Below the pieces are notes generated by a model. That model was not told where the DNA came from. It made no database searches and saw only the letters and a program-made list of their open reading frames with translations. A stretch of DNA of 64,000 bases from Comamonas sp009360615 (GTDB taxonomy: Bacteria; Pseudomonadota; Gammaproteobacteria; Burkholderiales; Burkholderiaceae_C), in NCBI RefSeq assembly GCF_035784015.1, contig NZ_JALKOW010000001.1, one strand, 5' to 3'. Each line of letters starts with the position of its first letter. Positions within the stretch are counted from its first letter, which is position 1. Below, piece after piece: positions 1 to 8,255 of the stretch. A program made the position numbers and the translations under genes.

Positions 1-1
1 C

Positions 2-298
2 GCGAATGCGGTCGGGGAGAGCAAGAATTACCTCAGCAGCCAGGGGGCGCTTGCAAACAAGGTGAATCTCAGGCTGTTCAGCGCGGGCAACAACACACCC
101 GTCAGCTTTGGTCCAGCGCCTTCGGGCAGCAGCCTGCCGCACAATCCCCCTGGTGTGATGAACGCCGGGACAACTGCTGGCTCCAGCCACGTGCATGACT
201 TCTATGTGCAGTATGTACGGGCACCTGGCGTGGATGCGAGCGCGCTGTCGCCGGGGGATCTGACCGCCAAAGCGATCATCACCGTGGTGTATCCCTGA
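2..298 (+). CDS. Fimbrial-type subunit, C-terminal fragment
   Basis: The reading frame is open from the left edge of the window, so only the last 98 residues are present. The visible part has alternating hydrophobic beta-strand residues and ends in a strand-like tail (AIITVVYP) right before the stop, as in type 1 fimbrial subunits and related pilins, whose last strand takes part in donor-strand assembly. A preceding segment, HDFYVQYV, resembles the penultimate strand. Such proteins are exported and polymerised at the cell surface by a chaperone-usher pathway. No chaperone or usher is in view; they would lie to the left. A phage tail or other beta-rich surface protein is possible. Confidence in the reading frame is high; family confidence is moderate. 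Confidence 0.55.
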   Translation, partial: ANAVGESKNYLSSQGALANKVNLRLFSAGNNTPVSFGPAPSGSSLPHNPPGVMNAGTTAGSSHVHDFYVQYVRAPGVDASALSPGDLTAKAIITVVYP

Positions 299-1085
299 CG
301 GTCTGCAGCCCTTGGTAGGCAGAGGCCCAGACTGCATTTCTGCCGGTTCGCGACTGACGGCATGTCCTGCTCGTCCGCTCCTGACCGTTACGGGAAGTGA
401 GGGGGTATCTGTCGATACGGGCTCGCCGCCGGGCCAGACGCACCCACGGCAACGAGGGTTTCGCAGCTCGCTCATCCGCACTTGCGAGTGGGCATCGTGT
501 CTGATTCGATGTCCATGTCCCTGAGTCCGGCCTCAACCTGCGGGTGCCTGAAATGCCGAAGCGCGTTTTCTCGGCCCTGGCCCGACCATCGACGGGAATG
601 TCGGGGCGCGACCTGATGTGCCGAACCCGCTCTCCCGGTTGGACGAGTTACGCGGGCTTCTTGGCTGGTGCAGCAATCAAGGGTCTGGATCGGTCTGCAG
701 CACGGACAGTTCCGAGGCGGTATGGCCCCCGACGGACAGCGGCCGGGAGCGCAAGCAGCAGGTTTGCGCCGGGCTCGTTCATGCGGCTGATATCGGCGCG
801 GGCTGCCGGCGACGTGCAAGGGCCTTGAGCAAGGCCCGGCCATGAATTCGGGCCCGGATACGGCTCCGAAGCAGCGCGGCCGTTTCCAGCCATCCGGGCC
901 CCGCTCTGCGGCGGGCACGGCAATCGTGGGCGCGTGAAAATGTTGCGGGAGTGGCGAGCCGGGACTTGCATCCGTCTGGCTGTGTGCATGGCGAAGAGGG
1001 CCGGAGGCTCGCCGGTGAAGGCGGTTGCAGGGCCCCCCGGCTTCCCGCGAGATGGTGGTCTTGCGTCTGACGAAGTGCCCAGGCT
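299..1085. other. Non-coding or decayed 0.8 kb stretch
   Basis: This stretch lies between the fimbrial fragment and the converging flavoenzyme gene. Open frames exist on both strands, but their translations are rich in Arg, Pro, Ser and Cys, have no recognisable domain, and lack convincing ribosome binding sites. I see no hairpin with a T-run, no tRNA and no repeat. It may be a decayed gene or simply intergenic DNA. Confidence 0.4.
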
Positions 1086-2237
1086 TCAAAATTCTCGGGC
1101 TCTGCTTCGGTGCAAGTGCTCTGGCTGCAATTGGTCTATGGATGGGCAGCCAAGATTGGCGAGCGTATTGTCGATTTCGCCCCGAAGAATCTCGATGGCC
1201 TGCTCTGCTCCGGCTTGTCCCGCACAGGCCAGGCCGTACAGCGTCGCCCGTGCCAGCAGCACGCCACTGGCACCCAGTGCCATGGCCTTGACCACATCTG
1301 AACCTCGGCGGACGCCGCCATCGACCCAGACGGGGAGTGCTGGAAGCGCGGCTCTGATGTGCGGCAGTGCATCGAGTGCGCTGATGGAATGGTCGATCTG
1401 CCGGCCGCCGTGGTTGGAGAGGATGAGGCCATCGACGCCCAGGCGCGCGCAGGCTGCGGCATCGTCGGCATGCAATATGCCTTTGACCAGCAGGCGGTGC
1501 GGCCACAGGTCTCGGATCCATTGCAGGGCCGGCCAGTCAAAGCTCGAGTCCATCTGCCGCGCCAGCAGCGCGGCTTGCAGCTCCACGTTGTGTGCATCCA
1601 GGCCCGCAAAGTTGGCCATCCGGGGTGCGCCATGGCGCAGCATCGACCATGCCCAGCGGGGGTGTCTGGCAATGTCCTGGATGACCCGAGGCGTGTAGCG
1701 GAAGGGCAGGCCGAAGCCGCTGCGCACATCGCGCTCGCGCTTGCCATTGAGCGGAACATCGACCGTCATGACGAGGGTGCGATAGCCTGCGTTCAGGGCT
1801 TTTTGCACCAGCTGTCCGGCCAGGCCGCGATGCACGATGTACAGCTGGAACCAGTGGTCGCCACCGGGAACCTTTTGGGCCAGCTCGTCGATCGAGAGGT
1901 TGGCCGCCGTTGACAGCGCAAACCCGATGCCCTTACGCTGCGCGGCTCTGGCCAGGTGCAGATCGCCCTGTGGCCAGAGCAAGCCGTTGAGCCCTGTCGG
2001 GCCTATGCCAAAAGGCAATGCACGCATGGTGCCGTCCCTGCCGGTGCGCAGGTCTCTGTGCGAAACATTCACCATCCTGCGCGGCACGAACTGCCAATCG
2101 TCAAAGGTGTTGCGGTTGCGTGCAAGGCCGGTCTCGTCCTCGGCTCCGCCCTCGACAAAGTCGAACACCATGCGCGGCAGGCGGCGGCGTGCCGCCACAC
2201 GCAGGTCTTCGATATTGATGCAATGCTCCAGTGTCAT
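1086..2237 (-). CDS. FMN-dependent alpha-hydroxy-acid dehydrogenase, mandelate-dehydrogenase-like
   Basis: A 383-residue member of the FMN-dependent 2-hydroxy-acid dehydrogenase family, which oxidises 2-hydroxy acids to 2-oxo acids. The N-terminus (INIEDLR, then DFVEGGAEDE) is typical. The catalytic SNHGGRQ motif puts the active-site histidine at about residue 276, and GASGVLLARATLYG closes the FMN phosphate site. From memory the sequence follows Pseudomonas putida (S)-mandelate dehydrogenase MdlB closely (IGPTGLNG, LWPHRLLVKG) and less closely lactate dehydrogenase LldD. I chose the ATG at 2237 because it starts the conserved N-terminus; a longer frame runs upstream into the preceding gene. 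It lies 13 nt downstream of a Bug-type binding protein, so the two are probably co-transcribed. The substrate is inferred, not shown. Confidence 0.85.
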   Translation of the reverse strand: MTLEHCINIEDLRVAARRRLPRMVFDFVEGGAEDETGLARNRNTFDDWQFVPRRMVNVSHRDLRTGRDGTMRALPFGIGPTGLNGLLWPQGDLHLARAAQRKGIGFALSTAANLSIDELAQKVPGGDHWFQLYIVHRGLAGQLVQKALNAGYRTLVMTVDVPLNGKRERDVRSGFGLPFRYTPRVIQDIARHPRWAWSMLRHGAPRMANFAGLDAHNVELQAALLARQMDSSFDWPALQWIRDLWPHRLLVKGILHADDAAACARLGVDGLILSNHGGRQIDHSISALDALPHIRAALPALPVWVDGGVRRGSDVVKAMALGASGVLLARATLYGLACAGQAGAEQAIEILRGEIDNTLANLGCPSIDQLQPEHLHRSRAREF

Positions 2238-2250
2238 GGATCTGTGCACT

Positions 2251-3231
2251 TCAATCGAGGCTGATGCCTTGTTCCTTGATGAAGCGCACCCAGTAGCCCG
2301 CTTCGTCATTCCAGTACTTGCGCATTCCGGCTGCATCGGAGGGGGTGGCAACGACGCCCAGCTCCTGCATCTTCTGACGCACCGACGGATCTTCGAGTGC
2401 CGTCTGCAATTGCCTGGACAGCAGGTCTGTGATCACGCCCGGCGTCCCGCTGGCAACGACCACGCCCTGCCAGGCAAACACCTCCTTGGCCGCCAGGCCG
2501 AGCTCCAGCAGTGTCGGAGTCTGGGGAAGGTCGGCGCTGCGCTGCCCCGAGAACGAAGCCAGCGGCATCAGCTTGCCTGTTCTGAGCATGGGGTTGGCCG
2601 TGGCGCGATCAATCACCACGAGCGGGATCTGGCCGCTCACGGCGTCCTGCATCGACAGTGCGCCGCCTTTGTAGGGGACATGGACAAGATCGAGCCTGGC
2701 GGTGTGCTTGAACATTTCAAGCGCCAGGTGGTGAGGGGAGCCGATGCCGGATGTCCCCACACTCAGGCTGGCCGGGTGAGCCTTTGCTTGCTGCACCAGT
2801 TGGTCCATGGTGCGCAGGCCCGATTGGGGATGTGTGGCCAGAATCAGCGGGAAGCGCGCCGTCAGGCCCAGTGGCGCAAAGTCGGTGTCGGGACGGTAGG
2901 GCAGCTTTTTGAAGAGAGCCGTGTTGTTGACCAGTGTTCCGTTGTCTGCGCTGTAGAGGGTGTAGCCATCCGGGGTGGAGCGGGCGACATATTCGGAAGC
3001 GATCAGGGATGCGCCCCCGGGACGGTTTTCGATGACGATTTGCTGGCCTAGCTGTTTGGACATCTGGGCCGCGATCATGCGTGCCATGACGTCCGATCCT
3101 CCTCCTGCGGCTGTTGCAACGACCCAGCGCAGGGGTTTGCCGGGGTAGCCGGATTGGGCACTGGCACCGCATGCCAGTGCCGCCAGGGAAATGCCGGCAA
3201 ACGTTCGCCGCGACATTGGATGGGAATGCAT
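2251..3231 (-). CDS. Bug/TctC-family periplasmic solute-binding protein
   Basis: A 326-residue extracytoplasmic binding protein of the tripartite tricarboxylate (Bug) family, with a twin-arginine-like or Sec signal (SRRTFAGISLAALACGASAQ). The family fold is marked by YPGKPLRWVV, AGGGSDVMAR, the ENRPGGAS loop, PDGYTL and VPYKGG. These proteins bind carboxylates or other small metabolites in the periplasm, often with no dedicated TctA/TctB partner nearby, as here. The start is supported by GAGGAG about 7 nt upstream. The next gene, 13 nt downstream, is a hydroxy-acid dehydrogenase, so the ligand could be an aromatic or aliphatic 2-hydroxy acid; that is inference. Confidence 0.88.
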   Translation of the reverse strand: MHSHPMSRRTFAGISLAALACGASAQSGYPGKPLRWVVATAAGGGSDVMARMIAAQMSKQLGQQIVIENRPGGASLIASEYVARSTPDGYTLYSADNGTLVNNTALFKKLPYRPDTDFAPLGLTARFPLILATHPQSGLRTMDQLVQQAKAHPASLSVGTSGIGSPHHLALEMFKHTARLDLVHVPYKGGALSMQDAVSGQIPLVVIDRATANPMLRTGKLMPLASFSGQRSADLPQTPTLLELGLAAKEVFAWQGVVVASGTPGVITDLLSRQLQTALEDPSVRQKMQELGVVATPSDAAGMRKYWNDEAGYWVRFIKEQGISLD

Positions 3232-3414
3232 TGCCGGTCTCCTCGTTATCGTGTGCTGCCACCGCAGACGATGGTAGGTAAAGGTGCCGGCACGAGGCAG
3301 AGGGGCAGGCTAATAAGTGTTATGCATTCTGCGGATGGTTGGGTGTTGAATTATTTGCTTGGTGGATTTTCATGGGGTATCCGGGATGGCGCTGCCGGAG
3401 TGCGCTCGGGCGAT

Positions 3415-4266
3415 TCAAATCCCGTCCCAGAAGGATTTCACCAGCAGGCTGTCGCTGCGCTCTTTCATGCAATAGACGTAGGTGGTGGTGCTGGCCGGGT
3501 CGCCGGCAATGCGCACGGGCCGAAAGCGCGGGTCGGCAATGAATTCGGCCTCGGACACGGCGCCGATGCCCAGGCCGCGTGCCACGGCCTCGCGTATGGC
3601 TTCGCGGCTGCCGATCTCCAGCTGGGTGCGGGGCTTGACGCCGGCTGCCTGCAGCGCTTTTTCGATGGCGGTACGCGTGGTCGAGCCTTGCTCGCGCAGC
3701 AAGAGCGGCAGGCCGTGCAGCTCGCCCAGCTCGACCTGCTCGCGCCCGGCCAGCGGATGGTCGACATGGGCAAACAGGATGATGGCGTGGCGCGCATATT
3801 CGCGTGCCAGCAGCTCGGGCCTGTCATACAGACCGGCCAGCACCGCCACGTCGGTGGTGTAGTTCTCCAGATCGTGCAGCACCTGCTGCGAGTTGCCCAT
3901 GCGGATCGACAGCTTCATGCCGGGATGGCGGGCGCTGTAGGCCGCCACCATCGCGATCACGTGGAAGGGGCCCACGGCGCCGATCTTGAGTTCGCCCTGG
4001 TTGAGCTGGCCCGAGTCACGCAGAAAGAACTCGGTTTCGGCCTCCAGCGCGAGCAGTTTCTGCGCCAGCGTCATGAGCTTGTGGCCGGCGCCGGTGAGCG
4101 TCATGCGATAGCCCTGGCGATGGAAGAGTTCGATCTGGCTTTGCCGCTCCAGCGTGGCGATCTGGCTGGAGACGGTGGGCTGGCTCACGCCCAGGGCGCG
4201 GGCGGCTGCGCTCAGGCTGCCTTGCTGGGCCACGGCGATAAAAGCGCGGTAGCGTGCGGTGCTCAT
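3415..4266 (-). CDS. LysR-family regulator of the phosphonate locus
   Basis: A 283-residue LysR-type regulator. The N-terminal winged helix (about residues 1-60) contains GSLSAAARALGVSQPTVSSQI. The rest is a periplasmic-binding-protein-like effector domain with RGLGIGAVSE near the end. It is divergent from phnD across about 170 bp. It matches the LysR group that I recall as associated with aminoethylphosphonate catabolism (phn_lysR type). It probably controls the phnD-phnX genes, with aminoethylphosphonate or phosphonoacetaldehyde as possible effector. Family call is firm; specificity rests on context. Confidence 0.85.
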   Translation of the reverse strand: MSTARYRAFIAVAQQGSLSAAARALGVSQPTVSSQIATLERQSQIELFHRQGYRMTLTGAGHKLMTLAQKLLALEAETEFFLRDSGQLNQGELKIGAVGPFHVIAMVAAYSARHPGMKLSIRMGNSQQVLHDLENYTTDVAVLAGLYDRPELLAREYARHAIILFAHVDHPLAGREQVELGELHGLPLLLREQGSTTRTAIEKALQAAGVKPRTQLEIGSREAIREAVARGLGIGAVSEAEFIADPRFRPVRIAGDPASTTTYVYCMKERSDSLLVKSFWDGI

Positions 4267-4327
4267 GCAGTTTTCATCTCAAGGTTTGATCTATGGAAGC
4301 TGTCAAAACTGATTCTGAAACCTTCAC

Positions 4328-4338
4328 ATGACAGTCAT
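4328..4338. promoter_or_regulatory. Inverted repeat in the LysR/phnD intergenic region
   Basis: A perfect ATGAC-A-GTCAT inverted repeat lies about 100 bp upstream of the phnD start, and a related CTGTCA occurs at 4300-4305. The spacing fits a regulator site in a divergent LysR promoter region. The CTGTCA elements loosely recall Pho boxes, but the second half-site is poor. Low confidence. Confidence 0.3.
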
Positions 4339-4435
4339 ATGTCGTCCCTAACATTTGCTTCAACGCACTGCCATGACGGTGCGACGGCGGCGCTGCAGCC
4401 GCACTCTACAGACGCACTTGCAAAGGATGAACTCC

Positions 4436-5311
4436 ATGACGATGACCCGCAAAACCTGGCTGAAAGCCGCAGCCGCCAGCCTGACGCTTGCCGCCACCAC
4501 CGGCGTCATGGCGCAGCAGCCCACCGAGTTGCGCGTGGGCCTGATTCCTTCCGAGGATGCCCAGGCCATGATGCGCGCCAGCCAGCAGGTGATGGACCAG
4601 CTGGCCGCCAAGACCGGCCTGAAGATCAAGCCCTTTGTGGCCAATGACTACAACGGCGTGATCGAGGCCATGCGCTCGGGCAAGATCGACGTGGCCTATT
4701 TCGGGCCCTTCTCCTATGTGCTGGCCAGCCAGCTGGCAAATGCCGAGGCCTTTGCCATTCCCGTGGCCAAGAAGTCCGGCAAGAGCTCGTACAACAGCAT
4801 CATCATCAGCAAAAAGGACAAGGGCCTGGGCACCGTGCCCCAGCTGCAGGGCAAGACCTTTGCCTTTGTCGATCCCAGCTCGGCATCGGGCCATCTGTTT
4901 CCCAAGGCCGGCCTCAAGGGCGAGGGCATCGATACCGACAAGTACTTCTCCCGCGTGATCTTCTCGGGCTCGCACGACGCCAGCATCATGGCCGTGGCCA
5001 ACGGCAAGGTGGATGCAGCGGCCGTGGCCGATCCCATCTTCCAGACGGCAGTGGCCAAGGGCCATGTGAAGGCCGAGGACTTCCAGGTCATCTGGCGCTC
5101 CAAGGACATCCCCGAGTCGCCCATGGCCTGGCGCAAGAATTTGGACGAAGCCACCAAGAAGAAAGTGGCTGCGGCACTGGCCGAGATCAAGGGCCTGCCC
5201 TGGGGCGACCGTGGCGAGCTCAACGGGTTTGCGCCCACCAACGATCAGGCCTATGACGTGGTGCGCCAGACCGCCAAGGCGCTGAATCTGGACCTCGGGA
5301 AGATGAAATGA
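4436..5311 (+). CDS. phnD: Phosphonate ABC transporter, periplasmic binding protein PhnD
   Basis: A 291-residue periplasmic phosphonate-binding protein with a signal peptide (TRKTWLKAAAASLTLAATTG, cleavage near VMAQQ). PhnD-family signatures are LRVGLIPSEDAQ, the ligand-loop region AYFGPFSYV, and FVDPSSASGHLFP. It captures phosphonates such as 2-aminoethylphosphonate and delivers them to PhnCE. I chose the ATG at 4436 because AAAGGA ends 8 nt upstream; another ATG lies at 4427 and the frame continues upstream. Its stop overlaps the phnC start by 4 nt (ATGA), showing translational coupling. Confidence 0.93.
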   Translation: MTMTRKTWLKAAAASLTLAATTGVMAQQPTELRVGLIPSEDAQAMMRASQQVMDQLAAKTGLKIKPFVANDYNGVIEAMRSGKIDVAYFGPFSYVLASQLANAEAFAIPVAKKSGKSSYNSIIISKKDKGLGTVPQLQGKTFAFVDPSSASGHLFPKAGLKGEGIDTDKYFSRVIFSGSHDASIMAVANGKVDAAAVADPIFQTAVAKGHVKAEDFQVIWRSKDIPESPMAWRKNLDEATKKKVAAALAEIKGLPWGDRGELNGFAPTNDQAYDVVRQTAKALNLDLGKMK

Positions 5312-6153
5312 TCAGCATCCGCAATCTGCGCAAAAGCTATGGCAGCAACCATGTGCTGCACGGCATAGACATGGATGTGAAGGCCGGCGAGTTCGTGGTC
5401 ATGCTGGGCCTGTCGGGCGCGGGCAAGTCCACCTTGCTGCGCTGCATGAACGGGCTGAACCAGCCCGACAGCGGCCAGCTGCAGGTGGGCGGCATCGACC
5501 TGATGCGCAGGCACTCGCGCCGTGAGCTGGCCCGCCATGTGGCCATGGTCTTTCAGCACCACAACCTGGTGCAGCGCTTGTCGGTGCGCAAGAATGTGCT
5601 CACGGGGCGGCTGGGCCAGGTCGGCACGTTGGCTTCGGTGCTGCAGCTGTTCAAGCAAAGCGATATCGCACTGGCCGACGCATGCCTGCAGCGCGTGGGC
5701 CTGGCCCACAAGGCCGAGGAGCGCACCGAGGCACTCTCGGGCGGGCAGATGCAGCGCGTGGGCATTGCCCGTGCACTGGCGCAGCAGCCGCAGGTGATTC
5801 TGGCCGACGAGCCCGTGGCCAGCCTGGACCCCAAGACCGCGCGCAGCGTGCTGCAGTATCTGCGCGATGCCACGCGCGAGCTGGGCATTGCCGTGGTCTG
5901 CAATCTGCACCAGGTCGATTACGCCCGGGAGTTTGGTGATCGCATCGTCGGCCTGTCGCAAGGGCGCATGGTGTTCGACGGCGTGCCGGCGATGCTGGAC
6001 GAGGCCGCGCTCAACGCCATCTACAGCGGCGAGCCGCAGCCCGCCGGACATGCCCCAGGGCAGGGCGGTGTGCTGCATGTCAGCAGCACCCCAGCCGGCC
6101 ACTGGCTGCCCGGGGCGATGTCGCCAGCCGCAGCCGCAGGAGGTCTGCCATGA
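5308..6153 (+). CDS. phnC: Phosphonate ABC transporter, ATP-binding protein PhnC
   Basis: A 281-residue ABC ATPase with Walker A GLSGAGKST (about residues 35-43), signature LSGGQMQR, Walker B VILADEPVASLDP and a downstream switch histidine (NLHQVDYA). PhnC powers phosphonate import through PhnE. The C-terminal 35 residues or so (HAPGQGGVLHVSS and following) are an Ala/Pro-rich tail beyond the usual PhnC end. The start overlaps the phnD stop and the stop overlaps the phnE start, each by 4 nt, so phnDCE form one translational unit. Confidence 0.93.
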   Translation: MISIRNLRKSYGSNHVLHGIDMDVKAGEFVVMLGLSGAGKSTLLRCMNGLNQPDSGQLQVGGIDLMRRHSRRELARHVAMVFQHHNLVQRLSVRKNVLTGRLGQVGTLASVLQLFKQSDIALADACLQRVGLAHKAEERTEALSGGQMQRVGIARALAQQPQVILADEPVASLDPKTARSVLQYLRDATRELGIAVVCNLHQVDYAREFGDRIVGLSQGRMVFDGVPAMLDEAALNAIYSGEPQPAGHAPGQGGVLHVSSTPAGHWLPGAMSPAAAAGGLP

Positions 6154-6986
6154 CCAGCGAGATCCTGAAGCAGCCAGACCGCTGGCAATGGACGGCCGCA
6201 GGCCCGCAAGGCAGGGGCAGCTGGCTCGGTTATGCCGCGCTGGCCCTGGTCGTCGGCTGGGTGCTGCACTGGAGCGCTGCAGGCGCGCAGATGAGCTGGA
6301 GCGAGCTGGCAGGCGGCATGCCGCAGATCGGCGACTTTCTCTCGCGCTCGGTGCCGCCCGACTGGAGCATGCTGCCGCGCCTGTGGGCACCGGCGCTGGA
6401 GACGATACAGATTGCCATCTGGGGCACCTTGCTCAGCGTGATCCTGGCGCTGCCGCTGTCCTTTGTGGCGGCCGGCAATCTGCACGGCTGGCATTGGCTG
6501 CGCCGCATCACGCGCCAGTTTCTCAATGTGATCCGCAGCATCAACGAGCTGATTCTGGCGCTGGTGTTTGTCTCGGCCGTGGGCCTGGGTCCTTTCCCCG
6601 GCGTGCTGGCCCTGGCCCTGCACGGCATGGGCATGCTGGCCAAGTTCTTTGCCGAAGCCATTGAGGAGATCGACGATGGCCCGCTGCAGGCCTTGCGCAG
6701 CGCCGGTGCCAGCCAGCTGCAGATCATCGCCTTCGGCGTGGTGCCGCAGGTCATCACCGCCTGGATTGCCGTGGTGCTCTACCGCTTCGAAGTCAATCTG
6801 CGTTCGGCCACCGTGCTCGGCATGGTGGGTGCGGGCGGTCTGGGCTTCGAGCTGGTCAGCAGCCTCAAGCTGTTCCGCTACCAGGAGACCGCGACCTGCA
6901 TCATCGTCATCACGGTGATGGTGATTGCTGCCGACATGGCATCGAACTGGCTGCGCAGCCGCATACAGCAGGGCGCTCGCCACTGA
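6150..6986 (+). CDS. phnE: Phosphonate ABC transporter, permease PhnE
   Basis: A 278-residue inner-membrane permease of the PhnE type with about five to six membrane segments. The first is near residues 27-45. The binding-protein-dependent transport core includes the EAIEEIDDGPLQALRSAGAS loop, which contacts the PhnC ATPase. GMVGAGGLGFEL near the C-terminus is typical of PhnE. It follows phnC with a 4-nt overlap. About 120 bp separate it from the alcohol dehydrogenase gene, and that gap holds an intergenic hairpin repeat. Confidence 0.93.
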   Translation: MTSEILKQPDRWQWTAAGPQGRGSWLGYAALALVVGWVLHWSAAGAQMSWSELAGGMPQIGDFLSRSVPPDWSMLPRLWAPALETIQIAIWGTLLSVILALPLSFVAAGNLHGWHWLRRITRQFLNVIRSINELILALVFVSAVGLGPFPGVLALALHGMGMLAKFFAEAIEEIDDGPLQALRSAGASQLQIIAFGVVPQVITAWIAVVLYRFEVNLRSATVLGMVGAGGLGFELVSSLKLFRYQETATCIIVITVMVIAADMASNWLRSRIQQGARH

Positions 6987-7030
6987 TTTCGCTGCGGTGC
7001 CGGTGTGCGCCGCAGTGCTTGAAACATCAA

Positions 7031-7080
7031 AAATATGAGCTATCAACGCTTGATGCATAAGCGTCAAGCGCTGATTTCGC
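7031..7080. repeat. Intergenic hairpin repeat (copy 1)
   Basis: CGCTTGA at 7047-7053 pairs with TCAAGCG at 7064-7070, inside an AT-flanked element with GAGCTATC. It lies between phnE and the dehydrogenase gene. Its layout (AGCTAT edge, alternating GCGC-rich arms) resembles the elements at 14020-14095 and 47473-47552. It may act as an mRNA-stabilising or attenuating structure inside the operon. Confidence 0.5.
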
Positions 7081-7105
7081 TCAAAAAACGTCAAAAGGCT
7101 TTCTC

Positions 7106-8194
7106 GTGTGGACCTATCACAACCCCGTGCATATCAGCGTGGGTCGCAACAGTCTCGATCAGCTACCGGCCTTGCTGGCCGGGCGCAGCTGCCTGCTGGT
7201 CACTTTCCCCGAGGCTGAAAGCCTGGGCCTGGTGCAGCGCATGCGCCAGCTGCTGGGAGCGCAACTGCGCGGCGTGATCGACAGCATTGCCCCCAATCCC
7301 GATGTGCAGTGGCTGGCTCCGCTGTACGAGCAGGTGCAGCGTGACCATGCCGAGGTGCCCGTGATCGTGGCCCTGGGTGGCGGCAGCGCCATCGACTCGG
7401 CCAAGGCCTTGATCTGCCATACGCCTTCAGGCCGGTTTGCCGACCTGCTGGCGTTGCTCAAGCAGGGCGGCCAGTTGGGGACGGGAGGGCACAAGGCCTT
7501 GATCGCCATCCCCACCACGGCCGGCACAGGCAGCGAAGTCACGCCCTGGGCCACGATCTGGGATCAGGCCGCCGGCCAGAAGTATTCGTTGCACCAGTCC
7601 TGCACCTGGCCCGAGGCCGCGGTGATCGATGCCGAGCTGATGATCAGCCTGCCGGCCGGTGCCACGCTGGCCTCGGGGCTGGATGCGCTGTCGCATGCGC
7701 TGGAATCCATCTGGAACGTGAACCGCAACCCGGTCTCCATGGCGCTGGCCGTGCAGTCGGCGCGCCGCACCCTGGCCACGCTCCCCGCGCTGATGCAGGA
7801 TCTGGATAACGCGCAACTGCGCAGCGAGATGGCCGAGGCGGCGCTGATGGCCGGCCTGGCTTTTTCCAACACCAAGACCGCACTCGCGCATTCGCTGTCC
7901 TACGACATTACGCTGCAGCATGGTGTGCCGCATGGCCTGGCCTGCTCGTTCAGCCTGCCCCAGGTGCTGGAGATGGCGCTGGGCGCAGACGCGGTGGCCG
8001 ATGCCGCCTTGCTCTCCATCTTCGATGCCGGCACGCCTGCCGCGGCCGTCGAGCGTCTGCGCAGCGTTCTGCAAGGGCTGGGAGTTGCCACCGATCCGGC
8101 CCACTATGGCGTGCCGCCCGAGGCCTGGAGCGCCATGGTGCAGAAAGCCGCCAGCGGTCCGCGTGGGCGCAACTTCATTCGCTCTCTGAACTGA
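7106..8194 (+). CDS. Iron-containing alcohol dehydrogenase associated with phosphonate use
   Basis: A 362-residue group III (iron-type) alcohol dehydrogenase. It has the NAD-binding ALGGGSAIDSAK, the PTTAGTGSEVTPWA segment, and metal ligands in DALSHALES and HSLSYDITLQHGVPHG. It belongs to a branch I recall as phosphonate-utilisation-associated Fe-ADH, related to phosphonoacetaldehyde reductases. It starts at GTG with AAAAGG 7 nt upstream. It sits between phnDCE and phnX, so the likely reaction interconverts 2-hydroxyethylphosphonate and phosphonoacetaldehyde, feeding PhnX. That reaction is inference; the enzyme family is clear. Confidence 0.85.
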   Translation: MWTYHNPVHISVGRNSLDQLPALLAGRSCLLVTFPEAESLGLVQRMRQLLGAQLRGVIDSIAPNPDVQWLAPLYEQVQRDHAEVPVIVALGGGSAIDSAKALICHTPSGRFADLLALLKQGGQLGTGGHKALIAIPTTAGTGSEVTPWATIWDQAAGQKYSLHQSCTWPEAAVIDAELMISLPAGATLASGLDALSHALESIWNVNRNPVSMALAVQSARRTLATLPALMQDLDNAQLRSEMAEAALMAGLAFSNTKTALAHSLSYDITLQHGVPHGLACSFSLPQVLEMALGADAVADAALLSIFDAGTPAAAVERLRSVLQGLGVATDPAHYGVPPEAWSAMVQKAASGPRGRNFIRSLN

Positions 8195-8255
8195 GTCCCG
8201 GAACCTGAACAGGTTTCCGCTTTCCATCCTCTTTAAGTCACCACTGAAAAAAATC

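Noticed and set aside
2..298. Phage tail protein at the left edge
   Set aside because: The strand pattern and final strand before the stop fit a fimbrial subunit better, and no phage gene is near. Only 98 residues are visible, so this is not excluded.
4296..4340. Pho box upstream of phnD
   Set aside because: One CTGTCA-like half-site is present, but the second repeat at the 11-bp spacing is poor. The region is listed only as a possible LysR site.
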